Part shown: piece by piece, positions 38,701-50,344 of the stretch | How positions within the stretch are numbered: the first letter of the stretch is position 1 | How the letters are laid out: each line of letters opens with the position of its first letter | Assembly (NCBI GenBank): GCA_026874595.1 | Contig: CM049309.1 | Span: 15,342,576-15,406,575 of the forward strand | Length of the DNA: 64,000 nucleotides | From: Sipunculus nudus | Lineage: Eukaryota; Annelida; Sipuncula; Golfingiida; Sipunculidae | Reading direction: 5' to 3' | The notes under the pieces: model-generated | Database searches by the model: none | What the model was told of the DNA's origin: nothing | What the model saw: the letters and a program-made list of their open reading frames with translations, nothing else | Made by a program: the position numbers and the translations under genes

Positions 38701-39680
38701 CCGGTGTAAATATTTTAAAGTGAGGTATCGCTAATGCGGTTGGAAAGTTCTTAGGAATATTTTCTTAAAATCTTGTGAACACTAACAAAACTGAAATTTC
38801 ACTGACGCTGGAGGTTTAAAAAAGCAATTAATGTTAGGTTTATAGTGGAGATTTTTTACCTGTAATGTGGTGTTTAAGAACTGGACATTACATATTGCTT
38901 CGTGAAATTGGATGTTGTGTCAGTGAAATAATACCCAGAAGTATCAATATCCCATGCGCCAACATATTTGGCTTTTATTTTCGGTTTCATAAAGGAGCGA
39001 TAAACTTGTGATGACTAGCCATCCATTGCTGCAGATACGTCAATATTCGGAGCCGCTACCATCATGTCGCTCAATATTTAGAATGGCGCTTCAGTCAACA
39101 TAAATATGAATAAACGTGTTGTCTGGGATGTTAAAATGAACCCAGCCAGGAGTAAATAAAGACTTATTTGGCATAAGTTCTTCATAAATAGTATAGAATC
39201 ATATATATCGCGCAAAGTTAACTCTAAGTTAATCAAATGTGTACATGAACTAAACATTTCAATAAAACGGTTTCATGGAATATATAATAACATATAATAT
39301 CACTTCAATATTATTAAACAAATTATATTATAAAAATGATTGAACATCAGGTAATAATACCCACAACATTAAATTTGCTGGACTATACTTATGGCACACG
39401 GCAGACAGCAAAATACGTCTGACAACTTCCAACACAGGGGTTAACCGCGGCAGGGTTTCCCAAGACTCCTATTTTTCATATATTATCCTATGAAAAAAAT
39501 GTCTCTTATAATCCCGATATTTTCCTATAATTTTTCACTACATTATCGTGTTTCTGATATATCTGTCATTATTGAGCTATCACTTTCATATGGATCTGTT
39601 GTTATTGCACAAACGTGTATGTAAATGTAAGAGTCAAATAAGAACGGCCGTCTCAACCAATCAAACAAACATTTTTATGC
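35800..39680. other. AT-rich intergenic sequence, unassigned
   Basis: I saw chance frames only (for example 111 codons at 38388-38723 with no family support). No repeat copies were matched within the window. Confidence 0.4.
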
Positions 39681-39689
39681 GCCTATAAT

Positions 39690-39995
39690 CCGTTTCATCC
39701 CCTCATGTCCAACTGTTTTTTGCTAAGAAAATTTTTATTATTGACATTTCAAGGGAAACAATTTGAGTGTAGATTAGAGGATTAAAGAACCTTATTTTCA
39801 ACAAGGTAATTAAATACCTACCTTACACCTTATTTAAGAAATAGAATTAATTGAAAATATGAGAAATCAGTCTACATTTTACCTCCATGAGGATGCAAAT
39901 ATTTTCGTCATTTTTAAAAACGCCTCATGTCCTACATGTACGCTTTCAGTTGACATAAGCCAGACCAAGCTTCAGCTTTTAAATATACTTTTTAA
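39690..39995 (+). repeat. Family E interspersed repeat, copy E2
   Basis: CGTTTCATCCCCTCATGTCC, AAATAGAATTAATTG and GAGAAATCAGTCTACATTTT match E1 in order. The 3' part is more diverged. Confidence 0.45.
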
Positions 39996-40129
39996 CACCA
40001 CCTACCATGGCCGAGAAAAAATCAATTTTTAACGCAGCATATTGGAAAATCGTCATGATGTCTGTTGAAATTCTGACTGCATAAACTCAAACATGACTGG
40101 CTTGGGTTCTTGGACAATAGCCAACTTGT

Positions 40130-40400
40130 GCGCAATGTAGGAACTGACTCTTTACCATAGAGACGGATTTACAATTTGGTTTGTTAGTTCACTTTTTTTA
40201 TTTGTTTGTTTAATTCATCACACGTTGCCTAATGTTAGGATTTTCGGTTGTTTACCATGATTCAATAAACCTGGATTGATGGCTTTGCAGTGCATTCCCC
40301 GATATGGCTTGTATCACGACTCCAGTTAGGCTTACCAGTAGTACCAGTACAATATTAATGTCTGCTTAGTCGTCTATTCACGGCTAGATCTCTACAACAG
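40130..40400 (+). repeat. Family C interspersed repeat, copy C1
   Basis: TTACCATAGAGACGGATTTA, CCCGATATGGCTTGTATCAC, GACTCCAGTTAGGCTTA and CTATTCACGGCTAG align in order with C2 (50400) and C3 (56819). It is noncoding, and ends are not defined. Confidence 0.6.
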
Positions 40401-40571
40401 AAAATGAAGGACTTGACCTATAGAATGCTCTCCTTGTCAGCAGACGGGCTCTCCATTTGACGGAAGTTTGGCAAGTGCTGGGTAACTTTGAAACAACTAC
40501 ATTCTGATAAGAGCAATACACTGGAGTTTAATTAAGTGGGACAACAAACATAAGTTGAAAGGGTCTGGGAA

Positions 40572-40795
40572 TTCGAGTGGTACAAAGCTCGGCTGTCTCC
40601 GCTGCATGGTAACCCGGGTTCGATCCCCGTTGTTGCTATGAGAGTGGGTTGTAGTGGCCCGTGAAAAGATGTTTTCCCCCGGATTTCCCCACCTCAAAGG
40701 ACTACCAAACAGCACCATCTGAGCAATGGAGCGTGCCTTGGATAAGTTATTATAACTATTGGCACAATACATGTAAAATAAATTAATAAATGAGT
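40572..40795 (+). repeat. tRNA-derived SINE candidate
   Basis: A B box (GGGTTCGATCCCC, about 40616-40628) lies about 40 bp after a weak A box (GTGGTACAAAGCTCGG). A body of about 140 bp follows (GAGTGGGTTGTAGTGGCCC, CCCCGGATTTCCCCACC), and an A/T-rich tail (AAAATAAATTAATAAAT) closes the unit. No second copy was found in the window. Confidence 0.5.
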
Positions 40796-41426
40796 TTTAA
40801 ATTAAAAATTAATTAAAATGTTTATGTTTCTTTATCTACATCCTAGGGGCTAACAAGGTAGTAAATATCTGACTGCAATAAACCAGTTTCAAGGTCTGTC
40901 AAGTTGATAAAGTGCTGTCGAAAATCAAGATTTGTTTTCAATATGGCCCCTCGACTGGTTGAACTCTCCCAAGGTGGCTGTTTTTAATTATTTCGATTAA
41001 TTTTAAAACCGCTCTTTAAAAAATGGATTTTTATTGCTGAAATAGGATCGATAACTAATATTAACTGCCGACAGCATGTCACTCCTATTGTGAATATATA
41101 TATCTTTAGAAACATCAAACATACGAACTTAAAATAGTTCTTAATTTTAATCCGTTTTATTCATTTAATTTCAGCTGAGCAGCAAAGTCACAATTTTCAG
41201 TATAATTCTTCCATGGACTTTTTCTATTATTATTTTTATTATTTTATTCTTATGCAGTGGAATCCCTTTTTGTCAATCTGTAACTACAAAAATGACCGGC
41301 TCTCCCCTCTTTCAAAAAAATAAATATGCTTCGTCGTGGATGATGAGAAGTGGAGAAATGGAAAAAAGTGCTTCGAATCCCGAGTACTTAAAATATTACT
41401 TGCGTGAGCGTTGCGTCACACATTTA

Positions 41427-41914
41427 TATACACATTAATTAATTCATATTAACTAAATACGCACTACAACCGTTCGCTTATGCGTGGAGCATAGACGTCT
41501 AATGTTGCAACTAAAATATTCATCTATGTTTTTGAAGGTACATAAATCTGAAATTTAGTAAAACAGAGGTAAAATCTATAAAATCAAAGGATTTTCCGGT
41601 TCACGATTTTATCACAACAGAACTCGGGGAGGTCCTCATTTGACACGATTGCTTTTTAATTGAACATTAATATACACATTAATTAATTCATATTAACTAA
41701 ATACGCACTACAACCGTTCGCTTATGCGTGGAGCATAGACGTCTAATGTTGCAACTAAAATATTCATCTATGTTTTTGAAGGTACATAAATCTGAAATTT
41801 AGTAAAACAGAGGTAAAATCTATAAAATCAAAGGATTTTCCGGTTCACGATTTTATCACAACAGAACTCGGGGAGGTCCTCATTTGACACGATTGCTTTT
41901 TAATTGAACATTAA
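41427..41914. repeat. Exact tandem duplication, 244-bp unit x2
   Basis: 41427-41670 and 41671-41914 read identically apart from one base near the first junction. The unit includes GCACTACAACCGTTCGCTTA and GAACTCGGGGAGGTCCTCAT. No other copy occurs in the window. Confidence 0.92.
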
Positions 41915-42351
41915 GATGGGTGTTGGGTAGCTAAGCTCGTTACATTCAGGTGAATTTGCATTACCTTTGAAACAAAGGTTCCATCAATCCTATATATTCT
42001 TCCCTACAGAGATCCCGCTTATATTATATTTATTATATTTTATGCATAGGCATATTTATGCCCATTTTATTCTGACGATAAATCGTGTACTTTAACAAAA
42101 GTTTGGTCCGTTTGATTCTTTATATGAAAAGTTTCTGTATTGACACACTTATTGTCTCGGTCCACAATAATTAAGCTATATTTGATCGTCCGTCTATAGA
42201 TCATAATTGGTCTTTCCCGATGGCTTTCCGTCATGTTGTAGAGATCAGGATATAACCGAGCTGTTTAAGCACTACGCTCCTCACAGAGTGGTTATATATA
42301 CTGCAGTCGTCCCAAATCTCTTTTCGTGTGACCGCTGCATGGCTGCTCTGA

Positions 42352-42395
42352 ACACCAGGGTGCGTACAGAACAAAGAAATGTAATCAGACCAAAG
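42352..42395 (+). repeat. 44-bp segment shared with 397-440
   Basis: CACCAGGGTGCGTACAGAAC and the following 24 bp match TACCAGGGTGGGCACAGAAC onward at about 85%. Both sit at the start of different chance frames, which share the residues TRV.TEQ..VIR. This may be a fragment of an old coding repeat. Confidence 0.35.
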
Positions 42396-42677
42396 AAAAC
42401 GTGGTATCGCATTGTGCATCCAGCTCCAAATTTAAAGATAGGACAGCCGCTCTCGTTGTTCTGATTCTTTGCCCCGTGCAAGAACCGATGAAATTATTGT
42501 ATTTGAACGTGCATATAAGTTGGTTGTTTTGTGTTGTTGGTTGAGGTATATTAAGGAGTTTTCCCTGTATAGATTTTAAAAGAAAGCATTTTATTTTTCT
42601 CATATGGCCGCAAGTGCGACATGCTTTACGGTGTTGCAACATGGAAAATATAAACACTAATGTTTAGGTTTTACTTA

Positions 42678-42712
42678 CAGTAAGACCTCGTTGTGTCGAA
42701 GTCAAAGGGACT
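42678..42712. repeat. Solo terminus of the CAGTRAAACCTCGTTGT MITE
   Basis: CAGTAAGACCTCGTTGTGTC followed by GAAGTCAAAGGGA matches the left end of the element at 29324; no partner terminus was found nearby. Confidence 0.5.
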
Positions 42713-42819
42713 TACAATAAACGCTAGAAAGAATGTCAGATAAGTATTAGTTATAAGGAAATGACTCAGAATAGTAACAAGTTTAATCGAATTCTACACT
42801 AATAGCAATTAAAGAGCCC

Positions 42820-42960
42820 CTGCTCAGAGATTCAATCTACTTTGCCAACGATGACTTCTTCATTTTCCCTAGCACCTTGCAAACCTGAAACCCAGAAGGC
42901 TTCATTGCCCCTCTTCCTCTGTTCATCCACTCATAACAAGGATTCCATTAAATGAATATT
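42820..42960 (+). repeat. Headless copy of the SINE-like body
   Basis: CAGAGATTCAATCTACTTTG, CCAACGATGACTTC, TTCCCTAGCACC, CCCAGAAGGCTTCATTGCCC and CACTCATAACAAGGATTCCA match the body of the element at 44282-44932 without its interruption. Confidence 0.45.
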
Positions 42961-42999
42961 CCTGTTGGATGTCTGGTGTAATATCATCACTAAGAAAAC

Positions 43000-44280
43000 T
43001 ATGATAACTTGAAATGCCTGACGAGACACCAATCATTCGGCTTCATACGCCCTGATGATTATCTAACTGCAGAAAATTTCCGCCGAGAACCTTCGTTTGT
43101 GACCGTTAAAGAATTCACATCAAAGAAGGGACATGTTAAACCGACGATTTCTTTTAGCACATGCTTCGTTATTTATTTAATAGTAGTCTTAACATTTCCC
43201 GTGAAAATCGTAAAGTATTAAAAAAACGGAGAAACCAATTCACGATAAGTGCACATCAAATCATTATACAACTGTCGCCCACCAGCCTTCTGCACCAGCT
43301 CTGTTTTATATAATCTTTAAAGGCCAAAGGTAAGGAAATATAGCAGTATATATTTTCAAAAATATTAAATGGATAGGGGTTTAATATTTGTACATATGAC
43401 AGAAATGTTTTGGAATTGTTATTCGACAGCCACGTCGTATGAACATCACTTGTATCAGGATAAGTAAGAAAATAAGAAAATTAAGCGCGGCTAGCGAAGA
43501 AAAGAATTATTACTCAAGGGAGCCCTCGCAGATAGGCACTGTGCCCTAAGGGCATAAATAAATGCTTCCTTTAATTAAATCCTCGGGGCAAATATTTACA
43601 CTATCAGTCATAAGAACAACTTATATCTATCCTCCTATTAGTGTAGGCGACCTTTACCCGCAGCTTGGGATCTTCGGCGTCATATAGGTCCCTATAAAGA
43701 ACCTCATCACTAGCAAAAAGAAAGCTGTTTATTCATGCGCCGAGACACGACGAGTTTGAAAAAACCAAACGTATAGTAATAATTTGATTTCAATATAAAA
43801 GATTTATGTCTTACACCACAGTTTCATAGATCATCATTGTTCAATAATGGTACCTTTTATATTATTTTCATTATATTTTCAATCATATTTCGGAGCATGA
43901 CCAGACGGGGCTTCTTTTTCACTGACAGTAAAGTAACCTTAAGACAATGTGTGTGTGCGTGCATGTGTGATTCCATATTCTCTATTGAGACAGAATTTTA
44001 TACATTACCATTATAACAATCGATAAAACAGCATTTTAAGAGCACATGCCTCCGCCAAAATGGAACAAAAAGGACACAAGTAAAAACGAACAAGAAATAA
44101 TTCTCGTAAGAAATTAACCATCACTCAGCAATCCTGCAGTATCATGCAACACCCATCTCTTATCAAAATATCAATGAAAACAAGAAATAATTTGAAGTAT
44201 TAAGTTAGAAGGTATGTTATAATGAATAATAAATAATAATTCGCAGTAATAAAGAGTGAAAACGTGACTCGTTCTTAATG
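43000..44280. other. Intergenic; 43490-43760 is complex unique sequence
   Basis: 43490-43760 is less AT-rich (GGCTAGCGAAG, CCTAAGGGCATAAATAAATG, CGACCTTTACCCGCAGC) and might be regulatory. The rest is AT-rich with nothing recognised. Confidence 0.3.
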
Positions 44281-44281
44281 T

Positions 44282-44490
44282 TGATCTAGGTATAGGACGT
44301 AGCCTGGAGGTTTGACTTCGAAACTGAAGGTCCCCGGTTTAAATTCCGCCGATGCCTCGATGGAATAATTGTGAAATCTCGTTATTGAACCTCAGAGACT
44401 CATTCTACTATGCCAACGATGTTTTATGACTTCTGGGTTTCCCCTAGCCCCGTGCATATTAAAAAAACTTGAAATCCAGAAGGCTTTATA
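44282..44490 (+). repeat. SINE-like repeat with degenerate tRNA head, first part
   Basis: ACGTAGCCTGGAGGTTTGAC...GTCCCCGGTTTAAATTCCG resembles A and B boxes of a tRNA-Ser/Leu-length head. The body (GAGACTCATTCTACTATGCC, CAACGATG, TTCCCCTAGC, CCAGAAGGCTT) matches the headless copy at 42820-42905. Confidence 0.4.
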
Positions 44491-44534
44491 ATAACATATC
44501 ATTCTTATCAAATATGGTTAATCTTCAGTCGATA

Positions 44535-44700
44535 TGGATTCTGCAACAACAGGCCATGGACATGCCCTTTTAAAAAGGTTGGCTTTGAAATCTTCACTTT
44601 ATTCCTTCCGACATGGAGGTAATATTTTAGCCCGTGCCCGGTTGTTTGTCTGTGAGTATCATTACGCAAGAAGGCATATGCTCTATAGTGACTAGTGCGT
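44535..44700 (-). repeat. Repeat fragment, GTTTGTCTGTGAG / ATTACGCAAG type
   Basis: CTTCCGACATGGAGGTAATA, GCCCGTGCCCGGTTGTTTGT and CATTACGCAAGAAGG resemble the beginning of a common dispersed repeat with a GTTTGT stretch related to family A. It splits a SINE-like body (44282-44490 and 44870-44930). Confidence 0.4.
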
Positions 44701-44869
44701 GTCATTCTAAAGTATCAAATGTTTTTATATCAGTGGGTTCTTATTAATTCCGTAGCTGCTTGAAGGCAATTTCCACGAAAATACAAAACCATGGACATTT
44801 CTGAGGAAAATTAGTAAACAGAGATATAATTGAAAGGAGCGAGAATACATAATATACCGCAATGATTAT

Positions 44870-44932
44870 ATTGCCATCCCTCTTCCTCTATCCACCCACT
44901 CATCAACAGGATGCCATTTAATGGCATTAATG
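44870..44932 (+). repeat. SINE-like repeat, second part after a 380-bp interruption
   Basis: ATTGCCATCCCTCTTCCTCT followed by ATCCACCCACTCATCAACAG matches 42907-42955, which in that copy directly follows the CCAGAAGGCTT block. The two parts at 44282 and 44870 are therefore one element split by an insertion. Confidence 0.4.
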
Positions 44933-45237
44933 GAATTAAACCCGGCTTATACGTCTGACATTACGAAATGTCAACATACTGAATGCATCAAACTAGCGCT
45001 ATAATGTCAAAGTATTAACTGCATGGTATAGTTCGTATCTAAGCTTATTATCATATATAGTAAACGTTAGCTTTAGTTATTAAATGTCAGCCTATTGTAG
45101 GAGACGAATTGGTTTGTGTTAAAAAAAACATCTCATATCTAAAGTTACTTGAATGCTGAAGCAGAGAGATAAAGAAAACCCAGAGATTGTGAATTTTCAC
45201 TCAACTCTGACTTTGATGTGGTGAAATTAGTATAGTA

Positions 45238-45252
45238 TCCTCTCTCTCTCTC
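45238..45252. repeat. (TC)n microsatellite
   Basis: TCTCTCTCTCTC run. Confidence 0.85.
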
Positions 45253-46429
45253 ATCATTCCGTGTATGTGTGTGTGAATTTATCAGATATGTATATCATTA
45301 AGAGAAAGGAAAGCTGAACAAAGTCCGTTTTGGAAGTATCATTCAAGTAGTAAATAAAAAAATTAATCCTTTTCCTACGAAAGACATTTGCTGTCATTTT
45401 AAATACAAGTGTGTGTACCCTTAAGAGCTATAAACGCTTACCTTGGTCGGCTAGTCGGCATCACGCCCACTTTACGGCTTTCTATAAGACGTATTAACTT
45501 GCCCATTACGGCAGTCAGTCTGGAGTGGGGTCCAGCTCTCTCGGTCTGGGTTTGTATCGTCCATGGGCCGCCTACATCATGCCGAATGATGCTTGGAGTC
45601 GGAGCCTGACGGCGTTTTCTTCACCTCTGAACGTACGATGCGGCCAACACCGCGCGGGCGGGGCTATGACTCATCACGGAAAACGACTAGCTTGGAAACC
45701 TTCGTCTTTCCATCATTACTTAGGTTTTTCTGATGAATATATAAACGGCTACCGCTGTCCGGCCGGTGTTTACAGTTCGGTGGGAAGTGACTATGATTAC
45801 TCGGGCCGTGCGTTCAGTTTGTATACCATGGGGTTCTACCGGCTGATGATGTTTATTCTGCTGTTTAAAGCTATCGAAGACCCTTATCCCAACACGGACA
45901 AAATTACTTGCTCGAGAAGCCAGCTTGATGTTGCTTCATTAATTCTATTCAATCGACAATTATTTTTGGAAACAGCTGTATGCCGCGAGGATTCAGGATT
46001 TGCTTTCGAGAGCAGGGCTTCTTGGTGGGGACAATATGACGTCATTACCGTAAAACAAAATGAACAGTCCTTATTGAACTCTTGTCAAGTATGTCCCACT
46101 GTTTTTATATTTTTCAACTCTTATATTCATATAAGCTTCTATGATAAACAACAATTATTTAAACTGGCCGGGCAATTTATACGTGCCTGCATAAATATGT
46201 ATGCTGTTGGCTTGAATGAACAGAATCAATTTGAACATTTCGTTTTAAATTATACTCGATTCAACCTACCTGTGAAAACTTGTTCTTTTTTAGATAAATT
46301 TCTCAAAAATCATATCTTTAAATGATTTCAAAGAAAATACATCCGGGTATAATAACTTATTAATGCAATCACAAATGTAAAAATAACACCAATTAATGTT
46401 TTACAATTCTATTTTATTTTGTCTATGAC

Positions 46430-46580
46430 CTCACAGATGTGTCCATGTATGAGTAGCTATCTTCCGAGTATTTACATAACATCATCCTATTTGCTGCTGT
46501 TTTATCATGTGACCAGTGACCTTAACCGCCATAATTTCGGGCTTACATTTTGTGAAGTGTAGACTAATGTCTTCCATTCA
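46430..46580 (-). repeat. Family E interspersed repeat, copy E3
   Basis: ACATCATCCTATTTGCTGCT and CATGTGACCAGTGACCTTAA are the reverse complement of the E1 block AGGTCATTGGTCACATG...AGGATGATAT. Confidence 0.5.
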
Positions 46581-47059
46581 GAACATCTCTTACCAGGGAA
46601 ATATCCCCTCGTTGTATGTTAGGTTTACGCCTCCGAAGTTTCAAGGAATGTTTATTTTTGAAAACACATTGCACTAGAAAATCCCCCCTAAAAAAGAGAA
46701 TCCCTCGCAGGTTAATATTGTAGTTCAATTTCATTCTGATATTATATTCTGAAATATTTCTCCTAAGAACAAGTGCTACAATGTTGAATAAAATATGATC
46801 AACCTCATCAAAGAAGGTGTATTTGTCATGGAGTCAAGCAAGTTTCTGCACAATTGCTAACACGTCATAGCTACGTAGAAAGCTGTAGACTTGGTATGCA
46901 ACTTCTGTTGTACAACGTGCTTTCTTTTGACTTCAAACACAAGGAAAGAGTGTCACTCTTTTTTCGTTCATACATCAATTTATTTTTTGTTGAAGTAGTG
47001 GTCTTTATACAGACTGTAAATGATGACATTTTGTAGCCCGGAAAATACATTTGTATCAA

Positions 47060-47490
47060 TGGAAATCTGCATGCATTCACTTATTCGGCCAATATTTATA
47101 CGTGTATAAATGACTCTACATTTGTGAATATATCTGGAAGTCCTTCCTGGCTGAAATGCCCTATAAATTTATTAAAGATTCCGTTCATGATTGCGTGAGT
47201 TATGTTGTGAACACACAAACAAACACACACAAACAAACGTAAAAGCGGATCCAGGGGAGGGGTCAAGGGGGTCCGGACCCCCCCCCCCCCTTTTTTTTTT
47301 CATCCGCTGCAAGCTTTTTTGAGGGTTTTGACCAAATTTTGCGGCCTGGACCCCCCCTCTTTTTCCGGACCTGGTGATCTTTTTTTAGCTTTTTTTACTA
47401 GTCCTCCTTGGTTGGACCCCCTTCCCCCTTTTCATTAATCTTGGATGCGCCCCTGGACAGGGAATGAAAGCATAACATTCTGGCGGAGGC
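47060..47490 (-). repeat. Family A interspersed repeat, copy A4, interrupted by a nested MITE
   Basis: The 3' half (TTATTCGGCCAATATTTATA...) through the AC-rich stretch lies at 47060-47244. The 5' end (GAATGAAAGCATAACATTCT then GGCGGAGGC) lies at 47460-47490, after the 211-bp MITE insertion. Removing the insertion restores the order seen in A2. Confidence 0.65.
47245..47455 (-). mobile_element. CAGGGGCGGAT-type hAT-like MITE, copy 1, nested in a family A repeat
   Basis: The right end GCGCCCCTG (to 47455), reverse-complemented, gives CAGGGGCGCATCC, matching the start of copy 2 at 51893. The two copies align through TCCTCCTTGG, TTTTGCGGC and CATCCGCTGCAAGC in opposite orientation. Long homopolymer tracts (C14 near 47278 followed by T) and the palindrome GGGGTCCGGACCCC are shared features. 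It interrupts family A copy A4, which resumes directly after it. Confidence 0.6.
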
Positions 47491-47560
47491 AACTAGAAAT
47501 ATGCATTCTCAGGAAAGCAGGCCTCCGCCATGTGGGCAGTCTTTAATGTGGGGAAGAAGG
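47488..47560 (-). repeat. Family A interspersed repeat, fragment A5 abutting A4
   Basis: AACTAGAAATATGCATTCTC followed by AGGAAAGCAGGCCTCCGCC is the end of another minus-strand family A copy, starting exactly where A4 ends. Confidence 0.55.
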
Positions 47561-47882
47561 GATCACATTTTGATCACTTATGAACGAAATAACTGAGGAA
47601 TGCAGGTTAAGTGGGTGAATGTAAACACCATCCAGGCACGTGCGCCACGCAGGCCTTCCCACCTGTTCAGGCCGCGAACGAGAATTTCGGAATGAAGGTG
47701 TCAAGTGGTTCTCTGTAATACAACTTGTGAACACCGGCAATTTTAAAGTATGAACTTCAGCATCTGGCTTTCAGTGTTCGCAGAACGTTTTTTAAACTTG
47801 TGCTCTAATTTCCGTGGTGAGTGGCCGTAACAGTTGGCCCCTCCCACGAAGGCCCAATAAAATAAAGCCGGCTTAATATACA

Positions 47883-48066
47883 AAAATTACAACCAAGAGG
47901 CCGCCAAAAGGGTATGTATTCATCCCTGCTTGTCTGCAAAGTCACAAATGCAAAATTGTAACTTATGCAATTTTGCTAATCAACCTGAGCATATGAGAAT
48001 GCAAACACGGGTAGGGGATCGTGCATGGCGGAGGACTGCATTCCTTGGAATGCAGATTTATAGTTT
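47883..48066 (+). repeat. Family A interspersed repeat, short copy A7
   Basis: CCGCCAAAAGGGTATGTATT, TTATGCAATTTTG, AACCTGAGCATATGAG and GGCGGAGGACTGCATTCCTT preserve both family A ends with a deleted middle. Confidence 0.5.
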
Positions 48067-48079
48067 CTGTAATATGTAG

Positions 48080-49340
48080 GTAGTTATCTCTAACAGAAAA
48101 TTTGGCTCTCTCCTACTGTAGATATTTGCAGCACTGGATTTAGACATTAACTGGTGGAACTGTTCTACGAGACACATGGAGCCTCTCAAGAACCGCTATA
48201 ATCAGCCTGTATCTCGCTTTGATGCGATAACTTGCAACAAATTGCCAACAGGATTCGCTAGAGAGTTTCAAAAGTGTCTTGGAACATTCGCGGTGAATCC
48301 CAATTTCCTCGCGTGATTCGCAAAGTGTCGCTCCCTTGTCGAAAAAATTTTGAACACGTTAAAAAAGATCGCACGACAAAATTTCTCTCAAAATAGTCAC
48401 AGAGGCGTCGCTGGTGCCTCGAACCCGCGTATTCCCAACTCAGTTTCCGCGAGTCAGGGAGTGCGAGAACTGCGAGACAATTTTGTTAGGGGTTCGAGAC
48501 TTACATGCAACTACATAGCGAATTATTGGAGATAAAAATGAGAATCTGACATTTTAGGCGCGAATTTTCCTTCGATCTGTGGAAAATTGAATACTTTGTG
48601 TAAGCATTGAGACTCAATTGCGAATGTCACGCATAGCTGTCCCATGACTGTTGTACGACATTTGTGCAGTGTAACAAAATCGCATTTTTTTTTCGTATGT
48701 CGTGCAAATATTTCACAATATAAGGCATGTTAAATGTTTACAAATCATATTTCTTATGTCTGAGTGAGTGAAGAGCATTGCAGAGCTACAAAGTACTAGA
48801 GGCTAGCCAAGAAGCCGCCAAAGGAGACCAAGAGGGTTTTTCTGGCACCGAGGAATGTTTAAGTAGCTCAAAATGATGGGGATGCATACCCCAGGGGACA
48901 AATTCCTGAGTTGACAGGAGGAGCCCAGCCTGGGCCGGTAGAAGCCCCCGATCGGCGGCCCGACACTAGCACGGAGCGCGCTCGATTTTGTACAAGTCGG
49001 GCAGGATATGGGAGGAGCCGTTCGAGAATGCGGCGGTCGCGCAGCTATGCCGACCTCCGTCCGAATTTTAAAGCAAACATATGGTCTAAAACCGTTGGAT
49101 TTCTGTCCGAATATCGATCAAAGGTTGGCCGATGCGCGATCGATCTACGGGCGACCTGTTTACGACCTCTGCGACCTCAAAATTCGTAACTGGAAAATCG
49201 CTGAATTTGGAACAGGTTTCGGTGCCCTGCAAACGTCGGCTACCCCTTAACATCGCGACAGGGCCCGCAGTGATCGAGCAAACACCGGCCGTATGACAGC
49301 CGAAAATGCCCTTTTTGAGCTCGCAAAGTTGTCGGACGGG
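48080..49340. repeat. GC-rich, CpG-containing block, probably a dispersed repeat
   Basis: The block is sharply GC-richer than its flanks and full of CG words (GGAGCCCAGCCTGGGCCGG, GCCCGACACTAGCACGGAGC, GATGCGCGATCGATCTACGG). It is bounded by family A and B copies. The overlapping 92- and 80-codon frames have arginine-rich, CpG-driven composition and no domain. It resembles a large DNA-transposon derivative, but no termini were found. Confidence 0.3.
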
Positions 49341-49369
49341 CTCCGTTTTTGGATATGTGAAGGCCCCTT

Positions 49370-49838
49370 AAAGAGACATAATCAGGCCCACTATTATGCC
49401 TATTCATTAACACTTTTGCTTTATACAAAAGTTTTTCATGAAAAACCATTCTAGCACAGGGTCTCAGTACCCCACATACGGCTGTTTAACGCCTTGTTAT
49501 GTCTCTGTGTGTTGGTAACGTTAACGTTTGTTTGTTTTCCATGACAAGGCCGCAACACGCGGTGTCTCAGCAAGCGGGAGCATGTATAAGTTTTTTTGGG
49601 CCAAATCAGTCAAGGCGTCTCCTGATCGACACGTGTTGTGGCTCCGCGATGCACACGACCCCACACGCTGTGTTTGTGTTGACATCTGTGATCGTGCCCG
49701 GTTCATTGTTTTTAACAGGTGTTTACAGGTGTAAGCACACTTTTTCAAGGCAAAATTTAGGCACAGACAGATTTATTTTAAAGGGAAATATTTTGCGTGT
49801 TAATCAACATGCTTTATTGGTGATTGGGCCCCTTTATG
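49370..49838 (+). repeat. Family B interspersed repeat, copy B2
   Basis: CCTTAAAGAGACATAATCAGG at the left and GATTGGGCCCCTTT at the right delimit a 470-bp copy alignable with B1 along its whole length. Indels put the reading frames out of register, so the 125-codon frame at 49499-49876 is accidental. Confidence 0.65.
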
Positions 49839-50021
49839 TACAATGCAGTGTAATTGTAAGTGAATATTGTCGCTAATTTGCGTATTTTCTCGCAATTGTT
49901 GTGTCTCCAACAAGTAGCAAGCTGTCGCAGCCCAGTGGAATACAGGCTTAAGGGGTGTAGTTTATCTAGAAGCTGTTAGTCGGTTTTGCCGCCAGATGTG
50001 CTCGTTAAATGTATTTTGATT

Positions 50022-50049
50022 ACCCCCCCCCCCCCCCCAACACACACAC
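50022..50049. repeat. Poly(C) tract followed by (AC)n
   Basis: About 17 C then ACACACACA. Confidence 0.9.
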
Positions 50050-50344
50050 AAGTTAAAACACATTGATATAAACAAAACAACAAAATGTGTGTGATGGGAT
50101 CGGCGTTTTATGGAGATAAGGCCCCTTTAAACCTTCTGTAATTTCTGAAGCGCGACACCAAGACACGTGGTTCTGACTTGTTTAAATTTAATGAGCCAGC
50201 CCCCTATATCAACAAGTATGGCCCTTGGAGGTACAGCTTTAATTTCCTTTAGAGATGTTACACCTGCTCTGGTGCTTTATTAGCGCCATTTTGGCAATCT
50301 CACATTATAGAGTCTGCGAGCAGGTTACTTAGGGTTAGAGTGGA

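Noticed and set aside
49499-49876. 125-codon frame
   Set aside because: It lies inside repeat B2; the homologous copy B1 has indels that break the frame, so it is not under coding constraint.
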